21,041 bases of DNA from an uncultured Fibrobacter sp. (lineage in GTDB: Bacteria > Fibrobacterota > Fibrobacteria > Fibrobacterales > Fibrobacteraceae), in contig CALATK010000173.1 of the NCBI GenBank assembly GCA_937891805.1, positions 1 to 21,041 on the forward strand, written 5' to 3'. This document shows, piece after piece, positions 9,354-17,745 of this stretch. How positions within the stretch are numbered: the stretch's first letter is position 1; every line of letters starts with the position of its first letter. The notes under the pieces are model-generated. The model was given only the letters and a program-made list of their open reading frames with translations. It was not told the DNA's origin and did not search any database. A program made the position numbers and the translations under genes.

Positions 9354-9515
9354 TAGGGGCTAGGGGTTAGGATCTAGGGGCTAGGGGTTTGAGGTGAGAT
9401 TAGTTATGAGTTTTCAGTTATGAGTTATCAGTCCACAATTTGGCGCCTTCGGCGCGATTATAAAAACTCACTACTCACCACTCACAACTCATAACCCACA
9501 ACTCATAACTCATTA
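9354..9515 (-). repeat. Composite heptamer element, copy 1 (NlpC/P60 gene to pheA)
   Basis: Read on the minus strand from the upstream gene, the element has: seven TGAGTTG-like units (9515-9467), the first containing the TAA stop of the NlpC/P60 gene; a TATAAT; the palindrome GCGCC-GAA-GGCGC (about 9455-9443); four CATAACT-like units (9429-9402); and five CCCCTAG-like units (9388-9354). All arrays hold strict 7-bp phase. The span 9382-9478 is identical over 97 nt, by my reading, to 16543-16639 on the plus strand. It fills the 184-bp gap and reaches the pheA promoter. Confidence 0.85.
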
Positions 9516-10169
9516 CCTGAACCGTCTTGCCCCCTGGTACTTAGGTCGCCAGTAGTTGTCGCTCATGGGGGATATCATCACGCCCTTGCTGGAGCTGGCG
9601 TGGGTAAAGCGGTCCCCTTTCAGATAAATTCCCACGTGGTCGATTTTCCAGAAACTGCCAAAGAACACAAGGTCCCCTTCCTGCAGGCTTCCCCGGCTCA
9701 CGGAACTCCCTCGGCTGTCGTCGTACATCTGGCCTGCGTTATGGGGCAGGCTTATTCCGTAATGACTCTTGTAAAGTTGCATCACGTAGCCGGAGCAGTC
9801 CGTGCCGGACTTGGAACTGCCCCCGTAAACATAGGGTGTTCCAATCCAGGACCTGGCCAGCTGTTCCAAGGAAGAATTGGAGGCTTGTCTGGGAGCGTTT
9901 TCGCGGGCCATTTTGGTGGCGGCTGCTTGTTTGGTGGCCCCTGCGGTGGTATGCTTGTTCGTAGGCGCTCTGCTAGGAGATTTCGTCGTAGATGCTCCAT
10001 CCCTGGTGTCCGATTCCGCCTTTGCTGTGGATGTCGGCTCGCTGGGAGCGGATTTGTATCCACCGATACTCCTGTCATAACCGGTGCGCACAGGGAAAGT
10101 GCAACAGCACAAGCCCATACAAACAAGGGCTATTGCAAAGCCGGCAATGTATTTGGCAAACAGGACCAT
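9513..10169 (-). CDS. NlpC/P60 family cell-wall peptidase, exported
   Basis: A probable peptidoglycan endopeptidase (cysteine peptidase, C40 type) cutting stem peptides in the envelope. Using the ATG at 10169 the product has 218 residues: a hydrophobic signal (FAKYIAGFAIALVCMGL), a run of three cysteines at about 21-23 that could be a lipidation site although the lipobox is not canonical, a Ser/Thr/Ala-rich linker (about 35-100), then the NlpC/P60 domain with C125 in GTDCSGYV, H178 in IDHVGIYL and H190 in FTHASS. An in-frame TTG at 10190 is possible, but TAATTT at 10182-10177 (minus) ends 7 nt before the ATG, the same layout as other apparently leaderless genes here. The ybaK-type gene ends 21 bp upstream of the ATG. 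Its stop lies inside the heptamer array. Confidence 0.88.
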   Translation of the reverse strand: MVLFAKYIAGFAIALVCMGLCCCTFPVRTGYDRSIGGYKSAPSEPTSTAKAESDTRDGASTTKSPSRAPTNKHTTAGATKQAAATKMARENAPRQASNSSLEQLARSWIGTPYVYGGSSKSGTDCSGYVMQLYKSHYGISLPHNAGQMYDDSRGSSVSRGSLQEGDLVFFGSFWKIDHVGIYLKGDRFTHASSSKGVMISPMSDNYWRPKYQGARRFR

Positions 10170-10190
10170 CGTTCTAAAATTAACAAACAA

Positions 10191-10691
10191 TCAGTCTTCG
10201 GGCGCGGTAGGCGGCACGCGAGCAATCACTCCCACTGTTCCGCGGGTTGCCTTGACCAAATCTGCCGGGGCAATCTTTAGCTGCAGGCCACGCTCACCGG
10301 CACTCACATAGATGAACGGGAACTGCAGGGCGGTTTCGTGAATGAAAATGGGAAAGTTCTTCTTGAGGCCAAGAGGGCTGCAACCGCCCCGGATGTAGCC
10401 TGTCAGCGGGGTCAAGTCCTTCAAGGGAACGGTATCGATTTTCTTGTTGCCGCTGACCTTGGCGGCCCCCTTCAAGTCCACTTCCAAGTTGCCAGGAACG
10501 ACGCATATCAGATAGCCAATTTTGTCGCCATGGACTAGGATTGTCTTGAAAACCTGGTTGATGTCTTCGCCCAGGCTGTCCGCCACGTGTTGGGCGCCCA
10601 AGTCGTTTTCGTCCACTTTGTAAGGGATCAGCTCGTACTGGATCTTTAGACGGTCCAAGATTCGGGCAGCGTTTGTCTTCTTGATATCCAT
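10191..10691 (-). CDS. ybaK: YbaK/EbsC-family aminoacyl-tRNA deacylase
   Basis: A free-standing trans-editing enzyme of the YbaK type, which in known members hydrolyses Cys-tRNA(Pro) made in error by prolyl-tRNA synthetase. The 166 residues match family length. K49 in QVFKTIL aligns by eye with the essential lysine of E. coli YbaK (VYKTLL), and the glycine-rich GYIRGGCSPLG and IYVSAGERGLQL also match. I use the ATG at 10691 (MDIKKTNAARIL), with GAGG upstream; a longer in-frame ORF starting at 10859 would run back through the thiC riboswitch. TATCTT at 10714-10709 (minus) is its likely promoter box. Substrate specificity within the family (Cys-tRNA(Pro) or another) cannot be read from the sequence. 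Confidence 0.9.
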   Translation of the reverse strand: MDIKKTNAARILDRLKIQYELIPYKVDENDLGAQHVADSLGEDINQVFKTILVHGDKIGYLICVVPGNLEVDLKGAAKVSGNKKIDTVPLKDLTPLTGYIRGGCSPLGLKKNFPIFIHETALQFPFIYVSAGERGLQLKIAPADLVKATRGTVGVIARVPPTAPED

Positions 10692-10708
10692 AAATGTCCT
10701 CGGAGGGA

Positions 10709-10726
10709 AAGATAAAATTTTATATT
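10709..10726. promoter_or_regulatory. Overlapping divergent promoters of ybaK and thiC
   Basis: TATCTT on the minus strand (10714-10709) and TATATT on the plus strand (10721-10726) are 6 bp apart, around the perfect A/T palindrome TAAAATTTTA at 10713-10722. The plus box would start transcription near 10733, just before the TPP riboswitch. Promoter function is inferred from position. Confidence 0.5.
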
Positions 10727-10735
10727 GTGGAAAAA

Positions 10736-12426
<1,691 letters not shown>

Positions 12427-12468
12427 GGACGCACATGCGCCGAGTCGAAGCAACAGGTCGAAGCGTTC

Positions 12469-12903
12469 CTACTCTAGCATAATCGTGAAGGGGCCGTCGT
12501 TTACGAGGCTCACCTGCATATCGGCACCGAATTTCCCTGTCTGTACGACGGGGATTTCTTTTTTGCACTGGGCGATGATGTATTCGTAGAGTTCGTTTGC
12601 GAGTGTGGGGTTGCCTGCACCGTTGAAAGTCGGACGGTTTCCCTTGTTGCAGTTGGCGTAAAGCGTGAACTGCGAGACCAGCAGGAGCTCGCCGCCTACG
12701 TCCTTGATAGAAAGATTCGTCTTGCCGTTTTCGTCGGCAAAGATGCGCAGCGCGAGCATCTTGCGGATGAGCCTGTCGGCGATTTCGCGGGTATCGTCTT
12801 CGCCCACGCCGATGAGAATCATGTAACCTTTGCCGATTTTTCCGACGGTTTCGCCCGCAATATCCACCTGGGCGTTCAATGCTCGCTGAATCAAGAATTT
12901 CAT
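12469..12903 (-). CDS. dtd: D-aminoacyl-tRNA deacylase
   Basis: Removes D-amino acids (and glycine mischarged on tRNA(Ala)) from tRNA, keeping them out of translation. The 144 residues match family length. SQFTLYA (77-83), RPTF (90-93) and the C-terminal NDGPFTI with the Gly-Pro pair at 137-138, which forms the chirality-checking motif across the dimer, are all present. The ATG is 1 nt after the stop of tcdA, and CGGAG inside the last tcdA codons acts as SD, so translation is probably coupled. It is the last gene of csdA-tcdA-dtd and converges on thiC. Confidence 0.95.
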   Translation of the reverse strand: MKFLIQRALNAQVDIAGETVGKIGKGYMILIGVGEDDTREIADRLIRKMLALRIFADENGKTNLSIKDVGGELLLVSQFTLYANCNKGNRPTFNGAGNPTLANELYEYIIAQCKKEIPVVQTGKFGADMQVSLVNDGPFTIMLE

Positions 12904-12904
12904 A

Positions 12905-13738
12905 TTACTCCGCGCTGGCCAAGGCCTTCTTGTAGATGTCCTGCATCACGAGGCCCGCAATCATGAATCCGAAAATGGCAGTGGAGTGCGCCATGGTGCC
13001 GTTGATTTGCGCCTTACTGCTGCACCATTCGTGATCGACCAGGTTTGCATTCTGGAGTTCGGCTTCGCTTCTTTCGTGGCGCACCTTGGGGCACATGCAG
13101 GCGTCGGTGCCACAAGAGGAATTCTTGCCGCGGTTTTTCAGGAGTTCGTCGCTGTAGACGCATAGCACTTTTTTCTTGAGAGCCATTTTCTTTTTCTTGA
13201 ACTTGTCGCGGAGCGCGCGGGCGAGCGGGCAACCGGCAACCTTCCAAAATTCGGCGACCTTGATTCGCGTGGGGTCCATCTTGAGGGCTGCGCCCATCGA
13301 AGAGAAGACTGTGGCCTTGGTGCGTGTGGCGTGCCACAACAGCTGCATCTTGTTTTCGAGGCTATCGATGGCATCGATGATGTAGTCGAATGTGTCCAGT
13401 TGGAATTTGTCCGTATTCGCTTCTTCGTAGATGTCTTGGAGTGCTACGATGTTTGCGTGGGGGTTGATTTCGAGCAGACGATTTTTCAGCACGTCCACCT
13501 TGACTTGCCCCACGGTTTTCGTGGTGGCCATCAGTTGGCGGTTCACGTTGGTGACGCACACGCGGTCAGAATCGACGAGCACGAGTTCCTTGATGCCGGA
13601 ACGCACCAGGCTTTCGGCGCACCAGCTGCCCACACCGCCGAGACCGAAGATGATGACGCGCTTCTGGTAGATGTTGCCCATCACGTCGTCCCCGAGCAGG
13701 AGCGATGTGCGGTTAAAGATGCCTTTCTCGATTCCCAT
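12905..13738 (-). CDS. tcdA: tRNA threonylcarbamoyladenosine dehydratase (ThiF/MoeB/HesA superfamily)
   Basis: An E1-like ATP-dependent enzyme that would cyclise t6A37 to ct6A in ANN-decoding tRNAs. The ATP site GLGGVGS is at 32-38 with D56, followed by NVNRQ (64-68) and the AID segment near 123-125, and the [12 protein letters not shown] stretch. Near the C-terminus C209, C214, C216 and C239 form a cysteine-rich insertion ([12 protein letters not shown] and HEWCSS) that could bind a metal. The gene starts 11 bp after the cysteine desulfurase gene; in E. coli the homologue (CsdL/TcdA) works with CsdA, which supports this function over MoeB or ThiF. No molybdopterin or thiamine sulfur-carrier gene is adjacent. 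I see no strong SD. Confidence 0.87.
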   Translation of the reverse strand: MGIEKGIFNRTSLLLGDDVMGNIYQKRVIIFGLGGVGSWCAESLVRSGIKELVLVDSDRVCVTNVNRQLMATTKTVGQVKVDVLKNRLLEINPHANIVALQDIYEEANTDKFQLDTFDYIIDAIDSLENKMQLLWHATRTKATVFSSMGAALKMDPTRIKVAEFWKVAGCPLARALRDKFKKKKMALKKKVLCVYSDELLKNRGKNSSCGTDACMCPKVRHERSEAELQNANLVDHEWCSSKAQINGTMAHSTAIFGFMIAGLVMQDIYKKALASAE

Positions 13739-13749
13739 ACGAATCCCGG

Positions 13750-14988
13750 TTAACCGAAGAGTCGGAGAACGCGCTTGATGCCTGCGACAAAGCGGTCGAT
13801 GTCGCGCTTCAGGGTGTACGCGCCGAAGCTCAAACGAAGCGTGGCGTCGACGCCGAAGCGGTCCATGACGGGTTGGGCGCAGTGGTGTCCGCTGCGGACG
13901 GCCACGTTTTCTTCGTCGAGAATCATGGCGGCGTCGCTGACGGCGATGCCGTCGAGGGTTACGCTGATAAGGGCGCCGCGTTCCTTCGGGTTCCCGAAGA
14001 TTTTTACCTGCGGGATTTGCGCAAGCTGTTCCAGCGCGTAGTTCGTAATTTCTTCTTCGTGCTTGCGGATGTTTTCGATGCCTACTGCGTTAATCCATTC
14101 AATGGCCTTGCCGAGCCCGATGACTTCGGCAATCATGGGCGTGCCTGCCTCGAAACGTGCGGGAACGTCGGCGAAAGTCGTCTTTTCGAAGGTCACGTTC
14201 TTGATCATCTCGCCGCCACCATGCCAGGGGGGCATGCTGTCGAGAACATCGTACTTGCCGTAGAGTACGCCTACGCCTGTCGGGCCGTACATCTTGTGTC
14301 CGCTGAAGGCGAGAAAATCGCAGTCCAGCTTTTGCACGTCAATCTTGATGTGGCTTGAACTCTGGGCGGCGTCAATTAAAACTTTCGCTTGGGGTGCGGC
14401 GGCGCGAACGGTCGCGATAATTTCTGCAATCGGGTTCACTGTGCCCACGGAATTGCTCACGTGGGTGACGGCCACCATCTTGGTTCGCGCATTCAACAAC
14501 CCGGGAAGTGCTGCCAAATCCAGATCGCCGTTGTCCAAAACGGGAATCACCTTGATCTTGGCGCCCTTCATTTCGGCGACCAGCTGCCAGCTCACGATGT
14601 TTGCATGGTGCTCCAGGCCGCTAATCAGAATCTCGTCGCCCGCTTCGAAGAACTTGCGGCCGAAACTCCACGCCACCAGATTGATGCTTTCGGTGGTGCC
14701 GCGGGTGAACACGATTTCGTCTTCGGTCTTCGCGTTAATAAATTTTGCGACATTCTTGCGCGTTGCTTCGAACGCTTCGGTGGTGCGGGCGCTCAGACGG
14801 TACACGCCGCGCTTTACGGAACTGTAGTGCTTGCGGTAAAAGTCGTCCATCGCGTCAATGACGCATGCGGGCTTTTGCGTGGTGGCCGTGCTGTCCAAGA
14901 AGGCGAGGGGCTTTGCGTCCTTATCGCCTGCGACAAGCATCGGGAATTCGCTACGGATTTTTTCTGCATCAATATTTGCATCAATCAT
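13750..14988 (-). CDS. csdA: Group II cysteine desulfurase (CsdA/SufS type)
   Basis: A PLP enzyme that takes sulfur from cysteine, giving alanine and an enzyme persulfide for iron-sulfur cluster or tRNA sulfur chemistry, in the cytoplasm. The 412 residues fit the family. EHHAN (126-130), LIDAAQ (204-209, D206), the PLP lysine K232 in SGHKMYGPTG and the active cysteine C370 in RSGHHCAQPVM are visible. The N-terminal motif reads LDSTATTQKP where LDNAATTQKP is more usual. CsdA and SufS cannot be separated by sequence alone; the tcdA neighbour favours CsdA, and no sufBCD or csdE lies in the window. TATATT at 15001-14996 (minus) ends 7 nt before the ATG and there is no SD. Confidence 0.9.
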   Translation of the reverse strand: MIDANIDAEKIRSEFPMLVAGDKDAKPLAFLDSTATTQKPACVIDAMDDFYRKHYSSVKRGVYRLSARTTEAFEATRKNVAKFINAKTEDEIVFTRGTTESINLVAWSFGRKFFEAGDEILISGLEHHANIVSWQLVAEMKGAKIKVIPVLDNGDLDLAALPGLLNARTKMVAVTHVSNSVGTVNPIAEIIATVRAAAPQAKVLIDAAQSSSHIKIDVQKLDCDFLAFSGHKMYGPTGVGVLYGKYDVLDSMPPWHGGGEMIKNVTFEKTTFADVPARFEAGTPMIAEVIGLGKAIEWINAVGIENIRKHEEEITNYALEQLAQIPQVKIFGNPKERGALISVTLDGIAVSDAAMILDEENVAVRSGHHCAQPVMDRFGVDATLRLSFGAYTLKRDIDRFVAGIKRVLRLFG

Positions 14989-15108
14989 GGGCCCAAATAT
15001 AGAAAATAGGGTGGGTTCATTTGATAGTTATTAGTTAGTAGTTACTAGTTACTAGCATCATCAGGGTGGAACTTTTATATATTTACACCGCAAAAAAAGA
15101 GGGTTACA
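14989..15108. promoter_or_regulatory. Divergent control region of csdA and the FISUMP gene
   Basis: On the minus side TATATTTG (15001-14994) matches TAnnTTTG exactly, and TATATT ends 7 nt before the csdA ATG. On the plus side TATATT at 15078-15083 and the SD GAGGG at 15099-15103 precede the ATG at 15109, giving a leader of about 20 nt. A heptamer array fills the middle. Confidence 0.5.
15025..15055. repeat. TAGTTAN heptamer array
   Basis: Four units in exact phase (TAGTTAT, TAGTTAG, TAGTTAC, TAGTTAC) plus a final TAG. Unlike the other arrays it lies between two divergent starts and not after a stop codon. Confidence 0.75.
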
Positions 15109-16494
15109 ATGAAAATTCTTAGAGGCTTGTTAAGTGTAGGAGTTCTTGCCCTGGGCGTTACAACTGCTTTTGCCCAAGAGGCATTTCGCGAAGCGATAGA
15201 CAACCAGGATATCGCCACCGCTAAAAAAATGGTGAAGAACAACGAAATAGAAGAAATCTATTGCGGCAAGTTGAATGCCAACGACGCCGTAGCCGTCTTC
15301 GAGAAAATTTTCAAGTCCATGCCCGACGAATCCTTTGCCCAGTGCCCGTCGCAGTTTGCCTACGGCTACGGAGCAAAAGTCTGCGCCAACGCCAAGACGA
15401 TGAATGCCTGTAGCGAAGTGGTAAGCTACCTGCTCATGGAAGGAACAGCGGGCAACGCCAACGCCCTGGAGGCTTTGGACAAAGTGGTCAAGGCCGCCCT
15501 CAAGACCAAAGCCTTTGCCAAGCCCGTCAAGGAACAGGTGGACACCACCACATGGGTGGCCTGCCCCAAGAAAGGCAAGGACAAGGAATTCTGCAAGTTG
15601 CAGTGCGAGACCCAGGCCGATTCCCTGAACGACGAAGCCCGCAAGCAGACCTGCGCCACGAAGCCCGAACATTTCATCGAAACCACCATTACCGTCACCA
15701 AGCCCTCTCCCCTCTACGAAAAAATCCGCACAGGCCTTACGGAAGGTTACTGGAAATCTCCCATGACCGTGGCGGAAAATTTTTCCAAATTGATTCAGGC
15801 AAACGCAAAGGCCCTTTCTATTGCAGACTCGACTATCCCAAACATTGCCTACGTAAATCGCTGGGCCGACAAGCACAAGGCCGATTCTACGGAACTGCCC
15901 GGTGGCGAACTGTTCCGGTTCTGCACCGCTTGGCAACCGGCGGTAGATTCCATCTTGGCATCGAAAGAGTTTGAAACCCGCTGCCCCGTATTCGAGTACT
16001 TTACAGACAACCGCGACGGACAGACCTACAAGGTCAAGGAAATCAACGGCACAAAGTGGTTCGTGCAGAACCTGAACTTTGCCATGGAAGAAGGCTCCAT
16101 GTGCTACGACCGCGAAGACGACAACTGCAAGGTCTATGGACGCCTCTACACCCAAGAAGCCGCCCAAAAGGCCTGCCCCGAAGGAACTAGGCTTTCTACG
16201 GACGAAGACTGGAAAATGCTGGAGATTTACGCCGGTGGCGCCAACACCGCCGCAGAACGCCTCCGCAGTAACGGAAGCGACAACTATGCCTTTACTGCCC
16301 TGTTCGGAGGCTATGCCAACAAGAACAACATCTCGGTCATCGTCGGCGAGGGCGCCTATTTCTGGACAAACCAGGACGGCGGCGACGGCCGAGGCGTAGC
16401 CCGCTCCATGTTCAGCACAGACAAAGAAATTTCAAACATTTCTGTAGATAAGAAATTCTCCCTGTCGGTCCGCTGCGTGGTGAATAATGAGTAG
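15109..16494 (+). CDS. Secreted FISUMP-domain protein
   Basis: A 461-residue exported protein. Residues 1-22 are a clear signal peptide (MKILRGLLSVGVLALGVTTAFA, given here as the segment up to AFA with cleavage before QEAF). Residues 23-300 are cysteine-rich and alpha-helical in appearance and match nothing I know. Residues about 303-459 are a FISUMP domain (Fibrobacter succinogenes major paralogous domain): DGQTYKVKEINGTKWFVQNLNF with W317, YGRLYTQEAA (Y343), ACPEGTRLSTDEDWKML (C356) and FWTNQDG. The domain's function is unknown and it is highly repeated in Fibrobacter, hence the organism call. SD GAGGG supports the start. The last codons and the TAG stop lie inside a heptamer array. Confidence 0.9.
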   Translation: MKILRGLLSVGVLALGVTTAFAQEAFREAIDNQDIATAKKMVKNNEIEEIYCGKLNANDAVAVFEKIFKSMPDESFAQCPSQFAYGYGAKVCANAKTMNACSEVVSYLLMEGTAGNANALEALDKVVKAALKTKAFAKPVKEQVDTTTWVACPKKGKDKEFCKLQCETQADSLNDEARKQTCATKPEHFIETTITVTKPSPLYEKIRTGLTEGYWKSPMTVAENFSKLIQANAKALSIADSTIPNIAYVNRWADKHKADSTELPGGELFRFCTAWQPAVDSILASKEFETRCPVFEYFTDNRDGQTYKVKEINGTKWFVQNLNFAMEEGSMCYDREDDNCKVYGRLYTQEAAQKACPEGTRLSTDEDWKMLEIYAGGANTAAERLRSNGSDNYAFTALFGGYANKNNISVIVGEGAYFWTNQDGGDGRGVARSMFSTDKEISNISVDKKFSLSVRCVVNNE

Positions 16495-16688
16495 TGAGTT
16501 GTGAGTTGTGAGTTGTGAGTTGTGAGTAGTGAGTTGTGAGTTGTGAGTAGTGAGTTTTTATAATCGCGCCGAAGGCGCCAAATTGTGGACTGATAACTCA
16601 TAACTGAAAACTCATAACTAATCTCACCTCAAACCCCTATCCTCTAGATCCTAGCCCCTATCACCTAGCCCCTAGATCCTAACCCCTT
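16488..16688 (+). repeat. Composite heptamer element, copy 2 (FISUMP gene to epmA)
   Basis: In order: ten TGAGTTG/TGAGTAG-like units (16488-16557), the first supplying the stop codon of the FISUMP gene; TATAAT (16559-16564); palindrome GCGCC-GAA-GGCGC (16566-16578); four CATAACT-like units (16592-16619); eight ACCCCTA/GATCCTA-like units (16633-16688). The element ends 6 nt before the epmA ATG. The 97 nt at 16543-16639 are the same as the reverse complement of 9382-9478 by my reading, while the array copy numbers differ between the two elements. Confidence 0.87.
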
Positions 16689-16694
16689 CCCGCC

Positions 16695-17645
16695 ATGTTC
16701 TCTCCTACCTGCAATCGCGAAACCTGGATAAAGCGTCAAGACCTGATGCGCAAGGTTCGCGCTTTCTTCGAAGCACGGGGCGTGTTGGAGGTAGAAACGC
16801 CGGTGCTGTCCAACGCTTGCGGCACCGACCCGCAGCTGGATTACTTCGAGATTGAATCGCCTCGCCGTTTCATGATGACCAGTCCGGAATTCCACATGAA
16901 ACGCCTACTCTCGGCAGGGTTCGGCGACATCTTCCAGATTACCAAGTCCTTTCGTAAGGACGAATTCGGCGCACACCACAACAACGAATTCAGCATGGTG
17001 GAATGGTACCGTGTGGGCATGCCCCAGGAGCAGCTGATGGACGAGGTGGAAGCCCTGGTTTCGGAGATTCTCGGGAAACCCATCAACGCCCGCCGCACCC
17101 GCTGGATTGATGCCTTCAGGAATTATGCCGGAGTGAACCCCCTTACCGCCACCGACGGAGACTTCGTCGCAGCCTGCAGATCCAAAGACATTCCCCTCCC
17201 AGCAGCCTCTACAGACATGTCCCGCGAGGACTGGTGGGACTACCTGATGGTCTTTGCCGTAGAACCGGCGTTAGCGAAGAATGGTCCGGAATTCATTCTG
17301 GATTACCCCCAGTCCCAGGCGGCTCTCGCCCAGACCTACGTGGGCGAAGACGGCCACACCTGGGCCCGCCGGTTTGAACTGTTTGTGGATCAGGTGGAAC
17401 TTTGCAACGGCTATACGGAACTGACCGATGCCAAGGAACAGCGCAGGCGTTTCGAGGCCGACCTTGAAATCCGCCGTAGCATGAACAAGCCTTTGCCACC
17501 GATAGACGAAAACTTCTTGCAGGCGCTGGAATCGGGGATGCCCGCCAGCTCCGGCGTGGCGCTGGGCCTGGACCGGCTCTTTATGCTGGCCCTGAACAAG
17601 GCAGAAATCAAAGACGTGATTCTTTTCCCCAGCCCAATTGCGTAA
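16695..17645 (+). CDS. epmA: Elongation factor P (R)-beta-lysine ligase
   Basis: A class II lysyl-tRNA-synthetase-like enzyme without the anticodon domain, which attaches beta-lysine to elongation factor P. The 316 residues match EpmA (about 325). Motif 1 lies around LEVETPVLSN (31-40), TSPEFHMKRLL is at 62-72, motif 2 with R87 is in SFRKDEFGAHHNNEFSMVEWYR, ELCNGYTELTD is at 235-245 and motif 3 GVALGLDRL is at 287-295. EF-P (efp) and the aminomutase epmB are not in the window. The ATG is 6 nt downstream of the heptamer array and has no SD. I see no promoter of the TAnnTT-N7-ATG kind, so expression may depend on the repeat or on read-through from the FISUMP gene. Confidence 0.94.
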   Translation: MFSPTCNRETWIKRQDLMRKVRAFFEARGVLEVETPVLSNACGTDPQLDYFEIESPRRFMMTSPEFHMKRLLSAGFGDIFQITKSFRKDEFGAHHNNEFSMVEWYRVGMPQEQLMDEVEALVSEILGKPINARRTRWIDAFRNYAGVNPLTATDGDFVAACRSKDIPLPAASTDMSREDWWDYLMVFAVEPALAKNGPEFILDYPQSQAALAQTYVGEDGHTWARRFELFVDQVELCNGYTELTDAKEQRRRFEADLEIRRSMNKPLPPIDENFLQALESGMPASSGVALGLDRLFMLALNKAEIKDVILFPSPIA

Positions 17646-17650
17646 GATGA

Positions 17651-17664
17651 TCATTCCGGAATGA
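17651..17664. repeat. Perfect 14-bp palindrome after epmA
   Basis: TCATTCCGGAATGA is a perfect palindrome beginning 5 nt after the epmA stop. It has no loop and no T-run on either side, so it is not a standard terminator. It could be a protein site or chance. Confidence 0.5.
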
Positions 17665-17696
17665 GGGCAACACCTCTTGTGGCCATCACACCTCAT

Positions 17697-17745
17697 ACCC
17701 CTAGCCCCTAAATCCTAGATCCTAACCCCTAATCCCTATCCCCTA
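17697..17745. repeat. CCCCTAN heptamer array overlapping the tlpA-like 3' end
   Basis: Seven units in strict 7-bp phase (ACCCCTA, GCCCCTA, AATCCTA, GATCCTA, ACCCCTA, ATCCCTA, TCCCCTA). The same unit family makes the last part of both composite elements. The stop codon (17731-17729, minus) and the last four or five codons of the thioredoxin-like gene are made of this repeat. Confidence 0.82.

Noticed and set aside
9354..9388. Telomere or replicon end because of TTAGGGG-like repeats
   Set aside because: Only five degenerate units, internal to the chromosome between two ordinary genes, and similar arrays occur at other sites.
10170..10190. TTG start for the NlpC/P60 gene
   Set aside because: It adds residues before an already complete signal peptide; the ATG at 10169 has the same TAnnTT-N7-ATG layout as other genes here. 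The TTG is not excluded.
12427..12468. Terminator between thiC and dtd
   Set aside because: Only a short direct repeat (GTCGAAGC twice) is present; there is no stable stem or T-run.
15130..16167. 345-codon minus-strand ORF inside the FISUMP gene
   Set aside because: The plus frame has a signal peptide, SD and a known domain; the minus frame has none.
16488..16557. CRISPR array
   Set aside because: Units are 7 bp with no spacers and no cas genes are in the window.
16356..16601. Minus-strand ORF encoding a repeated NSLLTTH-like heptapeptide
   Set aside because: The peptide repeat is just the translation of the 7-bp DNA array (21 nt gives seven codons); no SD or promoter.
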